DNA from: Myxococcus stipitatus
Lineage (GTDB): Bacteria > Myxococcota > Myxococcia > Myxococcales > Myxococcaceae
NCBI RefSeq assembly: GCF_021412625.1
Contig: NZ_JAKCFI010000004.1
Span: forward strand, 186,001 to 250,000
Reading direction: 5' to 3'
Length of the DNA stretch: 64,000 nt
The position numbers and the translations under genes are program-made. A model generated the notes under the pieces. That model did not search any database. It had not been told where the DNA came from and saw only the letters and a program-made list of their open reading frames with translations. Below, in pieces: positions 31,144-40,302 of the stretch. Within the stretch, counting starts at the first letter, position 1; each line of letters starts with the position of its first letter.

Positions 31144-32493
31144 ATGAAACGGCATGCCTGGACACTGGGATTGGTATTGGCGCTGGGCTGCGGCAAGGAT
31201 TCCCCGCCGACCAATCCCGGCACGGACGGTGGCACGAACGACGGCGGAACGAACGACACGTCCAACTTCACGAAGCTGGAGGTGGACGCGGACCCGAGCG
31301 AGTTCAATCCCATCTCCAACATCGCGCTGGCGCTGGGGCCGAACGACCGCATCGGCATGGTGTACTTCGTGAACAACGGCACGCGGACGAACGACGACAT
31401 CAACTGGGACCTGCGCTACCGCGAGTTCGACGGCGGCTCGCTGGGGCCGGTGGAGAAGATCGCCACCGTGCAGCGCGTGTACGGCGTGTCGGTGGCGTTC
31501 GGTCCGAACGGCCAGCCCGCGGTGTCGTACCTGGGCGGCGGTAGCGACGACTCGACGTTCTGGACCCAGAGCGACCTGGCGGTGGCGTACCGCAACGCGA
31601 ACGGCACGTGGACCGAGCGCATCGTCGCCACGCAGTCCAACGCGGCGCTGGTCAACAACCCGCTGAGCGATGGCGGCTTCCTGGTGGGGCTCAACACCTC
31701 CATGGTGTTCTCCGGCAGTCAGGCGCTGGTGGCGTACCGCGACGGCCACCGCGGCCAGTTCGGCCGTCAGGACTGGGAGTCGGCGGACCTGGAGCTGGCG
31801 ATCGGCGGTCCCACGGCGTGGAACTTCCGCATGGTGGCGGCGTCGGGTGACACGAAGGAGGGCATGGGCGGGCACATCTCGCTCGTCAACGCGGGGGCGC
31901 AGCCCGCGGTGGTGCACGACCGCGCCTTCGAGGGCGCCCAGGCCACGGGCGCGGACGTCGTGTTCCAGCGCCGCAACGCGGACGGCTCCACGTGGTCGGC
32001 GCCCGCGAAGGTGCAGATCCTCGCCAACACGCAGCTGGGGCCGTCGCTGGCGCATGATCCGGTGGCGGGCTTCGGCATCGCGGTGCTGTCCAAGTCCGAC
32101 GACAAGCTCACGTACATCGAGTGCGCCGACTCCAGCCCCACCAGCTGCACGAAGGCGGCGGACTGGTCCACGCCGGACCCGCTGTACCACCACGGCACGG
32201 GCGGCTGGTACCCGTCGCTGGCGTTCGACCCGGTGAACCACGACCCGTCCATCGCCTATTACATCTGCGCGGAGGCGGCGGGGCGCAACGACACGAGCTG
32301 CAACCCCAACGAGGACAAGCTCGTCATCGCCACGCGCATCGGCGGCATCTGGCGCGAGGAGCTGGTGGACGAGCGGGGCGGCTGGTCGCCGAAGCTGGCG
32401 TATCTGGCCTCGGGCAAGCGCGTGGTGCTGTACCGCACGCCGGTGGTGTCGCCGGAGAAGAAGGGCGTCCTGTTCCTGGCGGTGGAGAAATGA
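31144..32493 (+). CDS. Lipoprotein, probable beta-propeller
   Basis: This 449-aa lipoprotein starts at ATG 31144 with AAGGAG at 31131-31136. The signal ends in ALGC, followed by a Gly/Thr/Asp-rich linker (DGGTNDGGTND) of the kind common after myxobacterial lipid anchors. The rest is beta-rich with recurring strand blocks (IALALGPNDRIGMVYF, VSVAFGPNGQPAVSYLGG, LAFDPVNHDPSIAYY) about 50-70 residues apart, which suggests propeller blades. No catalytic motif is visible. Its last codon overlaps the start of the next lipoprotein gene (ATGA), so the two are coupled and may act as a pair. Confidence 0.75.
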   Translation: MKRHAWTLGLVLALGCGKDSPPTNPGTDGGTNDGGTNDTSNFTKLEVDADPSEFNPISNIALALGPNDRIGMVYFVNNGTRTNDDINWDLRYREFDGGSLGPVEKIATVQRVYGVSVAFGPNGQPAVSYLGGGSDDSTFWTQSDLAVAYRNANGTWTERIVATQSNAALVNNPLSDGGFLVGLNTSMVFSGSQALVAYRDGHRGQFGRQDWESADLELAIGGPTAWNFRMVAASGDTKEGMGGHISLVNAGAQPAVVHDRAFEGAQATGADVVFQRRNADGSTWSAPAKVQILANTQLGPSLAHDPVAGFGIAVLSKSDDKLTYIECADSSPTSCTKAADWSTPDPLYHHGTGGWYPSLAFDPVNHDPSIAYYICAEAAGRNDTSCNPNEDKLVIATRIGGIWREELVDERGGWSPKLAYLASGKRVVLYRTPVVSPEKKGVLFLAVEK

Positions 32494-33050
32494 AGAGACT
32501 CGTTCGCGCCGGGGCCGCGCTGACGCTGGCGGGGTTCGCCGCCGGGGCCGGGGTGGTCGCGTGCGCCCAGCCCGACAACTCGCTGTCCGGCAGCGCGTCC
32601 GAGCTGTTCTCGCTGGACGTGTCGAAGGTGGAGATCCTCCGCAACGCGGAGGCGTTCCAGGTCAGCTACTACCGGAACAACGACCTCGACGTGGACCTGG
32701 TGGCGCGCATCACCGTGTCCACGGAGGGGCTGGACCTGCGGCCCGGCGCGAAGGTGAACCTGGCGGGCACCACGCCCTCGGGGTTGGCGCGCACCACGGT
32801 GGTGCACCTCAACGCGGGGGAGCCCGCGCGTGTCTTCGCTCCCGTGTCCAAGGGCTCGCTGGAGCTGGACGAGGGCGGCAACCCCGGTGAGGACACGCGC
32901 GGCGAGTTCGGCATGTCCTTCCAGAAGGGCGAGGGCTACGGCGCGGGGCGGACGCTGGACGGGACGTTCTCCGCCGTGGCACAGGACGCGGGCTTCGGCC
33001 CGGAGGTCGGCGAGCCGCTCGACGCGGGAGTCCCGGACTCGGGGACCTGA
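32490..33050 (+). CDS. Small lipoprotein coupled to the propeller lipoprotein
   Basis: This 186-aa protein starts at ATG 32490, whose ATGA overlaps the upstream stop. The lipobox is VVAC. Residues about 40-150 form one beta-sandwich-like domain (KVEILRNAEAFQVSYYRN, VDLVARITVST, GLARTTVVHLNAG), and the C terminus is an Asp/Gly/Pro-rich tail ending PDSGT. I recognise no family. Translation coupling to the preceding lipoprotein suggests a shared surface or envelope role. Confidence 0.7.
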   Translation: MKRLVRAGAALTLAGFAAGAGVVACAQPDNSLSGSASELFSLDVSKVEILRNAEAFQVSYYRNNDLDVDLVARITVSTEGLDLRPGAKVNLAGTTPSGLARTTVVHLNAGEPARVFAPVSKGSLELDEGGNPGEDTRGEFGMSFQKGEGYGAGRTLDGTFSAVAQDAGFGPEVGEPLDAGVPDSGT

Positions 33051-33058
33051 GCCGGTCC

Positions 33059-33091
33059 ACGCCGTGGGCGCTGGCGCGAGGTCCACGGCGT
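33059..33091. terminator. Hairpin between convergent genes
   Basis: ACGCCGTGG (33059-33067) and CCACGGCGT (33083-33091) form a perfect 9-bp stem with a 15-base loop, eight bases after one stop codon and six before the opposing one. It is likely a bidirectional terminator. Confidence 0.5.
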
Positions 33092-33096
33092 CCGTC

Positions 33097-34134
33097 TCAG
33101 CCCGGCCCGGAGAACTGACGGGCGGGTTCGATGCGCAGCCCGTTGCGGAACAGCCGCAGCAAGGGCACCGTGGGGATGTGGAAGATGGCGAGGGTGAAGA
33201 TCCACGCCGCCAGGTGGATGCCGTCCCTCACCGGCATGAGGGCGAGGTTCCGGAAGCCCGCGAGCGTCATGAGCGCGACGGCGCTCAAGCCCGTTCCGGC
33301 GAGGAGCAGCTTCGTCCATCCCCAGAGGGAGCGCTCGGGCTCGTCGACGAACTCGGCGGGCAGGGGCGCGCCGGGATGGTGGGGCAGGGGGATGGCGTCG
33401 TCCGAGGCGGGGACCAGTCCCATGGCCTGCCTCGTGTGCGCGAGTTGGGCGCTCAGCCGCATGTGTTCGCGCTGCTCCGCCTGGAGCTCCAGGTAGAGGC
33501 GGCGGCCCCAGCGGACGAGGACGAACAGCACGACGAACGAGAGCACGGCGTAGCCGGTCTTCGTCATCAGGAAGAGGTCGTAGGCGCCGTGCAGGAGGAT
33601 GGCCCACCCCAGGCCGGCGGCGAGCGTCCCGAAGCGCTGTCCCGCGGGCAGGCGCTTCGCGCGGCCCACGAAGGCGCCCATCACCACGCCCATGAACGCA
33701 TGACCGGGCACGGCGGTGAGGGCGCGCATGAAGGCCACTCCGAGGCCGCCATCGCTCACGTAGAGGATGTTCTCCAGCGTGGCGAAGCCGAGCGACGCCG
33801 TGGCGCCGTATACGACTCCGTCCACGGGTTCGTCGAAGGCGCGCTTGCGCCACGCGTAGCGATACAGGACGAGGAACTTGAAGACCTCCTCGGGGATGGC
33901 CGCGCCGAGGAAGGCCTGCGAGAACGCGCTGCTCCACGTCCCCATGACCCACGTCTGCCCGAGCCGCTCGAGCACCATGGCCACCGGCAACACCGGGATG
34001 CAGGCGGCGGCGCCGAGCAGGAAGGTGCGCAGCAGCACGTTCGCGGGCTCGGGACGCTGGTCTCGCGAGCGGATGTACCAGAAGAGGAGCAGTGACGGGA
34101 CGATGGCCGAGCCACCGAGGAGCAATGCCAGCAT
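33097..34134 (-). CDS. PrsW-family intramembrane metalloprotease
   Basis: This is about 345 aa from ATG 34134 (GTG 34143 is an alternative; neither has a clear ribosome site). It has about eight hydrophobic helices. The family motifs are present: PEEVFKF with the Glu pair near residues 82-83, ENILY after GFATL, PGHAFMG, and LHGAYD. In Bacillus PrsW makes the first cut in an anti-sigma factor; other members are bacteriocin or stress proteases. A hydrophilic segment (about 215-270) with EQREHMRLSAQL separates the catalytic helices from two further C-terminal helices, an extension beyond the core domain. The substrate is unknown, and no anti-sigma factor gene is adjacent. Confidence 0.85.
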   Translation of the reverse strand: MLALLLGGSAIVPSLLLFWYIRSRDQRPEPANVLLRTFLLGAAACIPVLPVAMVLERLGQTWVMGTWSSAFSQAFLGAAIPEEVFKFLVLYRYAWRKRAFDEPVDGVVYGATASLGFATLENILYVSDGGLGVAFMRALTAVPGHAFMGVVMGAFVGRAKRLPAGQRFGTLAAGLGWAILLHGAYDLFLMTKTGYAVLSFVVLFVLVRWGRRLYLELQAEQREHMRLSAQLAHTRQAMGLVPASDDAIPLPHHPGAPLPAEFVDEPERSLWGWTKLLLAGTGLSAVALMTLAGFRNLALMPVRDGIHLAAWIFTLAIFHIPTVPLLRLFRNGLRIEPARQFSGPG

Positions 34135-34327
34135 GTCTCGCACGCTAGCAGGAGCATCACGCGACGGAAGCGGGCGCGCTCCCCCGGGCCCCGACCTCTA
34201 GAGTCGGGAATCCGTGGACGTCGGGACTCTGGCTCCCGAGGGCTCCCGTCGCGACTCCGCGAGCGGCGCGAAACATTCTCGGGCGCTGTCCGTATCGCGA
34301 GTCCCGACGCGCGACCGCTCGGAGGTG

Positions 34328-34353
34328 CCTCCGCCGGGACGGGCCGGCGGAGG
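34328..34353 (-). terminator. Strong hairpin downstream of the DUF3332 gene
   Basis: CCTCCGCCGG (34328-34337) and CCGGCGGAGG (34344-34353) form a perfect 10-bp stem with a 6-base loop. It lies about 50 bases beyond the stop of the minus-strand gene. On the plus strand it is followed by GTTTGT, but no plus-strand gene ends here. The 260-base gap 34144-34403 shows no other feature. Confidence 0.45.
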
Positions 34354-34403
34354 GTTTGTCTCGACGAAGGTCGACTGCTCGGAGTGGCCGTTGCGGCGGC
34401 GTG

Positions 34404-35048
34404 CTACGGCGTGGTGCAGACGCCGAGCGCGAGGCCCCGGGACACGGACGCTTGCGCCACGGTGTGCCGCGCGAGGGCCTCCGTGCCGCCCTCCTCGTAG
34501 ATGCGCCGGGCCACCGCGAGGGCCTCGCGGGCGTGGACCGTGAGCGTGGCGCCGCGGGCGTCCGTCACCGCCACCGCGCCGTCCGCAGCCTCCTCGGCGC
34601 GCACGAGCAGCGCGCCCGCGTCGTCGCGCACCGCCATGCCGTTCTCGAGCGGCTCGAAGTAGCGGATGACGGGAGCCTCGCCCTCGCGCTGGAGCTCCAG
34701 ACGCATCACGCCGCTCGCCGCGTCGCGAGACATGCGCAGCACGTCCGTGGGGCTCAGCCTCACCACGCGGGTGCCGTCGTCCTCACCCTCGACGCTCGAC
34801 ACCGGGTTGTTGCCGCTCCAGAACTCGATGCTGTTGATGATGAGCGCGTCGATGAGCGCCCCCAGCTCGTACACGGGGATGATGACGAGCACGAGGAACA
34901 TCAGCCACTGCACGAACTTCTCGCCGGAGATGTTCTTGTTGAACTGCCAGATCTTCTGCGTGAGCTTGAAGCTGCCGAAGCAGCCCGTCGCATGCATCGA
35001 GATGAATCCAGCGCACAGCACGGCGAGCCACGGAGATGGACGCTTCAT
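34404..35048 (-). CDS. DUF3332-family membrane lipoprotein
   Basis: This 214-aa protein starts at ATG 35048, preceded on the minus strand by AGGAGGGT at ideal spacing. The N terminus is a lipoprotein signal ending ATGC, followed by the family signature CFGSFKLTQKIWQFNK. A hydrophobic helix (about residues 46-70, WLMFLVLVIIPVYELGALIDA) and NSIEFWSGNNP come next, exactly as in DUF3332 proteins. The C-terminal half (about 90-210) is a small soluble domain. The biochemical function of the family is not known to me. The gene stands alone, divergent from an M15 peptidase gene. Confidence 0.85.
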   Translation of the reverse strand: MKRPSPWLAVLCAGFISMHATGCFGSFKLTQKIWQFNKNISGEKFVQWLMFLVLVIIPVYELGALIDALIINSIEFWSGNNPVSSVEGEDDGTRVVRLSPTDVLRMSRDAASGVMRLELQREGEAPVIRYFEPLENGMAVRDDAGALLVRAEEAADGAVAVTDARGATLTVHAREALAVARRIYEEGGTEALARHTVAQASVSRGLALGVCTTP

Positions 35049-35172
35049 GGGGGGACCCTCCTGGGGCGTTCTTGAGGGTGCAGACCATGCCACGGAGCGC
35101 GCGCGCGTCACGCTCCGTTCTTCACGCCGTCCAGTGCTCACCACTTCTCCGTCGCGGTGCGAGGATGGGGGT

Positions 35173-36015
35173 GTGAGTTCCAACAGCCGTCGTCCTCGGA
35201 GTCGTAACCGGCCGACCGGGTTCGTCCTGTGCGCCACGCTCCTGCTGGCCCACGCCCCGAGCGCGGTCGCCACCCCCGCTCCCTCCGCGCCCACCTCCAC
35301 CCCCGTGGACGCGCCCCCTCGTGCCCTGACGTGCCTGGCGAAGTGGTACCCGGTCCTCACGCCCACGCGGCTCGAGGCCGGTTGGGGCGTCCGCCTCCCC
35401 GACGGCCGCGCCTTCCTCTTCGACGACGGGCAGCAGAAGTCGTTCGCGCGGAAGCTAGAGGCGCCGGACCTGGAGGACACGCTCTCCCTCCCGTATCGCA
35501 CCGGGCCCATCGCCCCGGTCGTTCGAGAGGACGACGACCCGGGCCGCATCCGCTTCGACCCCTTGTTCACCGCCACCTATGGCGACGCGGAGGCGAGGGT
35601 GGACGTCGTGCCCATCCGCTTCCTCGGGCAGTCGTTGAAGGTGCACCGCAAGGTGGAGCCCGTCTTCCAGCGCCTCGCGGCGCGCCTGGAGGCGCTCGTC
35701 GCGAAGGACGCGTCACTCCGGCCCTTCCTCACGAACGTCGGCGGCACCTTCGTCTGGCGCGACGTCGCGAACACCCGGCGCCGCAGCGCGCACTCGTACG
35801 GCGTCTCGCTCGACCTGAACACCGCGCGCGCGCACTACTGGGAATGGCAGCGCCCGCGTCAGCCGGTGCGCTGGCGCAACGCCGTGCCCCAGGTGCTCGT
35901 GGACGCCTTCGAGGCGGAGGGCTTCATCTGGGGCGGGCGCTGGTACCACTACGACACGATGCACTTCGAATACCGTCCGGAGCTGTTGGACCCGGACTGC
36001 GCGCCCGCGCGCTGA
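35173..36015 (+). CDS. M15-family peptidase (D-Ala-D-Ala carboxypeptidase/VanY-like)
   Basis: This is 280 aa from GTG 35173, with GAGGA/GGATGG a few bases upstream. A signal peptide (about residues 15-35) is followed by a Pro/Thr-rich linker. The catalytic domain has SAHSYGVSLD with zinc ligands His207 and Asp214, and MHFEYRP with His264, the SxHxxGxxxD plus HxH-like layout of M15 peptidases. WGGRWYHYDTMHFE also matches the family. Such enzymes trim peptidoglycan stem peptides or act as endolysin-like endopeptidases. It is likely periplasmic and involved in wall remodelling. Its neighbours give no operon context; the next gene is convergent. Confidence 0.85.
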   Translation: MSSNSRRPRSRNRPTGFVLCATLLLAHAPSAVATPAPSAPTSTPVDAPPRALTCLAKWYPVLTPTRLEAGWGVRLPDGRAFLFDDGQQKSFARKLEAPDLEDTLSLPYRTGPIAPVVREDDDPGRIRFDPLFTATYGDAEARVDVVPIRFLGQSLKVHRKVEPVFQRLAARLEALVAKDASLRPFLTNVGGTFVWRDVANTRRRSAHSYGVSLDLNTARAHYWEWQRPRQPVRWRNAVPQVLVDAFEAEGFIWGGRWYHYDTMHFEYRPELLDPDCAPAR

Positions 36016-36032
36016 CATGCCAGCACCCAGCG

Positions 36033-37400
<1,368 letters not shown>

Positions 37401-37522
37401 GGCCGGCGGGGATTCTAGACGGCTTCGCGCCGCGAAGTGATTTCCTGTGTGGCGGACGGCGCTCGCCTTCCTGGCCGCCCGGCATGGTTGGAGCCCCAGG
37501 GGAGCGTGATACGACGCGTGCC

Positions 37523-40207
37523 ATGCGCTTTCGCTCCCTGCCCCTGTTGCTGGTCTCCGCTTGCGCCACGGTGCCCCGGGCGCCGGCCCCCGTCACGCCC
37601 GTCGCCGCGGCCCCGGCGCCCACCCGCGTCTGGAAGCAGTCCCGGGCGGTGGTGGTCCGCCACGCCACGGTGATGCCCGCCAGCGGCCCCGCCATCGAGG
37701 ACGGGGCGGTGGCCTGGGTGGACGGGAAGTTGACGGCGGTGGGACGTGACGCGGAGGTGGCGACGCCACCGGGAGCGGAGGAGGTGGACGGGACGGGCCT
37801 GTACGTGACGCCCGGCATCATCGACGCCCACAGCCACCTGGGGGTGTATGCCTCCCCGGAGTCGTTCTCGAACTCGGACGGCAACGAGGCCACGGCGCCG
37901 GTGACGGCCGAGGTCTCCGCCGAGCACTCCTTCTGGCCCCAGGACCCGGGCCTGCGGCGGGCGGCGGCGGGCGGGGTGACGTCCCTCTTGGTCCTGCCGG
38001 GCAGCGCCAACCTGGTGGGAGGGCGGGGCTTCCCGGTGAAGCTCCACTTCGGGCGCTCCGCGGCGGAGGTGCGGTTCCCGGGGGCGAAGGACTCGCTGAA
38101 GATGGCGTGCGGCGAGAACCCCCGGCGCGTCTACGGACAGGACCGGAAGATGGCGCCCTCCACCCGCATGGGCAACGTGGCCGGCTACCGGCAGGCCTTC
38201 GCGCAGGCGCGCGAGTACATGGACAAGTGGGCGGACTGGACGAAGAAGAAGGAGAAGTCGCCCGACGAGGCGGGGCCGGCGCCCGCGCGTGACTTGAAGC
38301 TGGAGACGCTGGCGGAGGTGCTGCGCGGCAACATCCTCGTCCAGAACCACTGCTACCGCGCGGACGAGATGGAGGTGATGCTCCAGGTCGCCCAGGAGGC
38401 GGGCTACTCCATCCGCGCCTTCCACCACGCGCTGGAGGCGTACAAGGTCCGCGACAGCCTGGCGGCGAGGAACGTGGCCGTGGCCACCTGGGCGGACTGG
38501 TGGGGCTTCAAGCTGGAGGCCTGGGATGGCATCCCGGAGAACGCGGGCCTCGTCTCCCAGGCGGGAGGCAAGGCCGTCATCCACTCCGACTCCGCCTACG
38601 GCATCCAGCGACTGAACCAGGAGGCGGGCAAGGCCCTGTGGCGGGCGCGCGAGTCCGGCATCCCTCTTTCCGAGGAAGAGGCATTGCGCTGGGTGACGCT
38701 GAACCCGGCGTGGGTGATGGGCGTGGAGACGCTCACCGGTTCGCTGGAGCCGGGGAAGATGGCGGACGTGGTGCTGTGGAAGGGCCACCCGCTGAGCGTC
38801 TACGCGCGGGCGCAGCGCGTGTGGGCGGACGGCGTCGTCACCTTCGACGCGGCGTCCGGCGCGGTGGAGGCGAGCGACTTCGAGGTGGGGGAGATGGCGC
38901 GGGGGGCGGCGCGGCTGGTGGCGGCGCCCGCGCCGGTGCCGTCGCTGGCGGAGCTGGGGCTGACGGCGGCGTGTGACGTGTCGAGGGACGCGGCCTGCGC
39001 GGCGCTGGTGCCGGTGGAGGCGCGGGCGTGCACCGTGTTCGTGGGCGTGACGGCCTTCACTGGCGCGGGGTGGTTGAGGAACGCCACGGTGGTGCTGGAC
39101 GGCGGGAAGGTGGCGAGCGTGAAGCAGGACGGCGTCGCGGCGCCCGCGGGCTGCCGGACGGTGGAGGGGAAGGGGCGGTTGTTGACGCCGGGGTTGATGG
39201 ACCCGTTCACCCAGCTGGGCCTGGTGGAGGTGGGGGCGGAGGGGCAGACGCAGGACGACGGGCTGCGCGGGGACGCGGACCGGCGGGACGTGCGCGCGGC
39301 GCTCCAGTCCGCGGACAGCGTCAACCCGGCTTCGGCCATGTTCCCGGTGGCGCGGCTGGGCGGCGTCACCGGCGCGGTGACGGTGCAGCACGGCGGGCTC
39401 GTGTCCGGGCAGAGCGCCTTCGTGACGACGGACGGCGTGGTGCGGCGCGGGGCGCTGGCGATGCACGTCAACCTGGGCACGCCGGGGCGGGACGCGGTGT
39501 CGGGCTCGCGCGCGCTGGTGCTGGAGCGGCTGCGCGAGCTGCTCTTCGACGCGCGCGAGTACGGCCGGCGCAAGGCGGACTTCGAGCAGCGCCGCATGCG
39601 CGACGTCGCGGCGAGCCGGTTGGACCTGGAGGCGATGCAGCCGGTGCTGACGGGCGCGCTGCCCGTGGTGGTGGTGGCGCAGCGGGTGTCCGACATCCGG
39701 GCGGCGCTGTCCCTGGGCCGCGAGTACGGCCTGAAGCTGGTCATCGTGGGCGGCGGCGAGGCGTGGATGGTGGCGTCCGAGCTGGCCGCCGCGAAGGTGC
39801 CCGTCATCCTCCAGCCCACGCAGAACCTGCCGCTGGACTTCGACCGGCTCAACAGCCGGCTCGACGCGGCGGCGCTGCTGAGCGGGGCGGGCGTGAAGGT
39901 GCTCGTCTCCGTGTTGGGAGAGCCGGGCATGGTGCGCACGCTCGCGCAGGAGGCGGGCAACGCCGTGTCGTGGGGGCTGCCGCACACGGAGGCGCTGCGC
40001 GCGGTGACGACGAACGTGGCGGAGACCTTCAACCTGCCCGGGGGCCGGCTCGCGCCGGGCGCGGCGGCGGACGTGGTGCTGTGGACGGGGGACCCGCTGG
40101 AGTCGTCCTCGCGCCCGGTGGGCATGTGGCTGGGGGGCACGCAGGTGCCGCTCGTCAGCCGCCAGCAGGCCCTGTTCGACAAGCACCGGACGTTGCCGGC
40201 GAAGTAG
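37523..40207 (+). CDS. Lipoprotein with two tandem amidohydrolase domains, the second lacking metal ligands
   Basis: This 894-aa protein has a lipoprotein signal (MRFRSLPLLLVSAC) from ATG 37523. Domain 1 (about residues 30-470) has a complete amidohydrolase set: GIIDAHSHLG (HxH), QNHCYRADEM, FHHALEAYK and IHSDSAYG, then the NPAWVMG and GKMADVVLW end typical of imidazolonepropionase-like enzymes. Domain 2 (about 480-890) repeats the fold but has LMDPFTQLG where HxH should be and no matching His or Asp later, while its closing sandwich (GAAADVVLWTGDP) is kept. Domain 1 probably hydrolyses an amide or peptide-like substrate in the envelope; domain 2 is likely structural. The start lacks a good ribosome site. 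Confidence 0.85.
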   Translation: MRFRSLPLLLVSACATVPRAPAPVTPVAAAPAPTRVWKQSRAVVVRHATVMPASGPAIEDGAVAWVDGKLTAVGRDAEVATPPGAEEVDGTGLYVTPGIIDAHSHLGVYASPESFSNSDGNEATAPVTAEVSAEHSFWPQDPGLRRAAAGGVTSLLVLPGSANLVGGRGFPVKLHFGRSAAEVRFPGAKDSLKMACGENPRRVYGQDRKMAPSTRMGNVAGYRQAFAQAREYMDKWADWTKKKEKSPDEAGPAPARDLKLETLAEVLRGNILVQNHCYRADEMEVMLQVAQEAGYSIRAFHHALEAYKVRDSLAARNVAVATWADWWGFKLEAWDGIPENAGLVSQAGGKAVIHSDSAYGIQRLNQEAGKALWRARESGIPLSEEEALRWVTLNPAWVMGVETLTGSLEPGKMADVVLWKGHPLSVYARAQRVWADGVVTFDAASGAVEASDFEVGEMARGAARLVAAPAPVPSLAELGLTAACDVSRDAACAALVPVEARACTVFVGVTAFTGAGWLRNATVVLDGGKVASVKQDGVAAPAGCRTVEGKGRLLTPGLMDPFTQLGLVEVGAEGQTQDDGLRGDADRRDVRAALQSADSVNPASAMFPVARLGGVTGAVTVQHGGLVSGQSAFVTTDGVVRRGALAMHVNLGTPGRDAVSGSRALVLERLRELLFDAREYGRRKADFEQRRMRDVAASRLDLEAMQPVLTGALPVVVVAQRVSDIRAALSLGREYGLKLVIVGGGEAWMVASELAAAKVPVILQPTQNLPLDFDRLNSRLDAAALLSGAGVKVLVSVLGEPGMVRTLAQEAGNAVSWGLPHTEALRAVTTNVAETFNLPGGRLAPGAAADVVLWTGDPLESSSRPVGMWLGGTQVPLVSRQQALFDKHRTLPAK

Positions 40208-40229
40208 GCCGCGCGCGACGCGAGACGAC

Positions 40230-40267
40230 CGCGGCGGTCGCCCCCACGAGGGAGGACGACCGCCGCG
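40230..40267. terminator. Hairpin between convergent genes
   Basis: CGCGGCGGTCG (40230-40240) and CGACCGCCGCG (40257-40267) form a perfect 11-bp stem with a 16-base loop, between the stops of two convergent genes. It is likely a bidirectional terminator. Confidence 0.55.
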
Positions 40268-40302
40268 TCACACGTCGAATGGGCTCCGAGGGGCCGGAGT
40301 GC

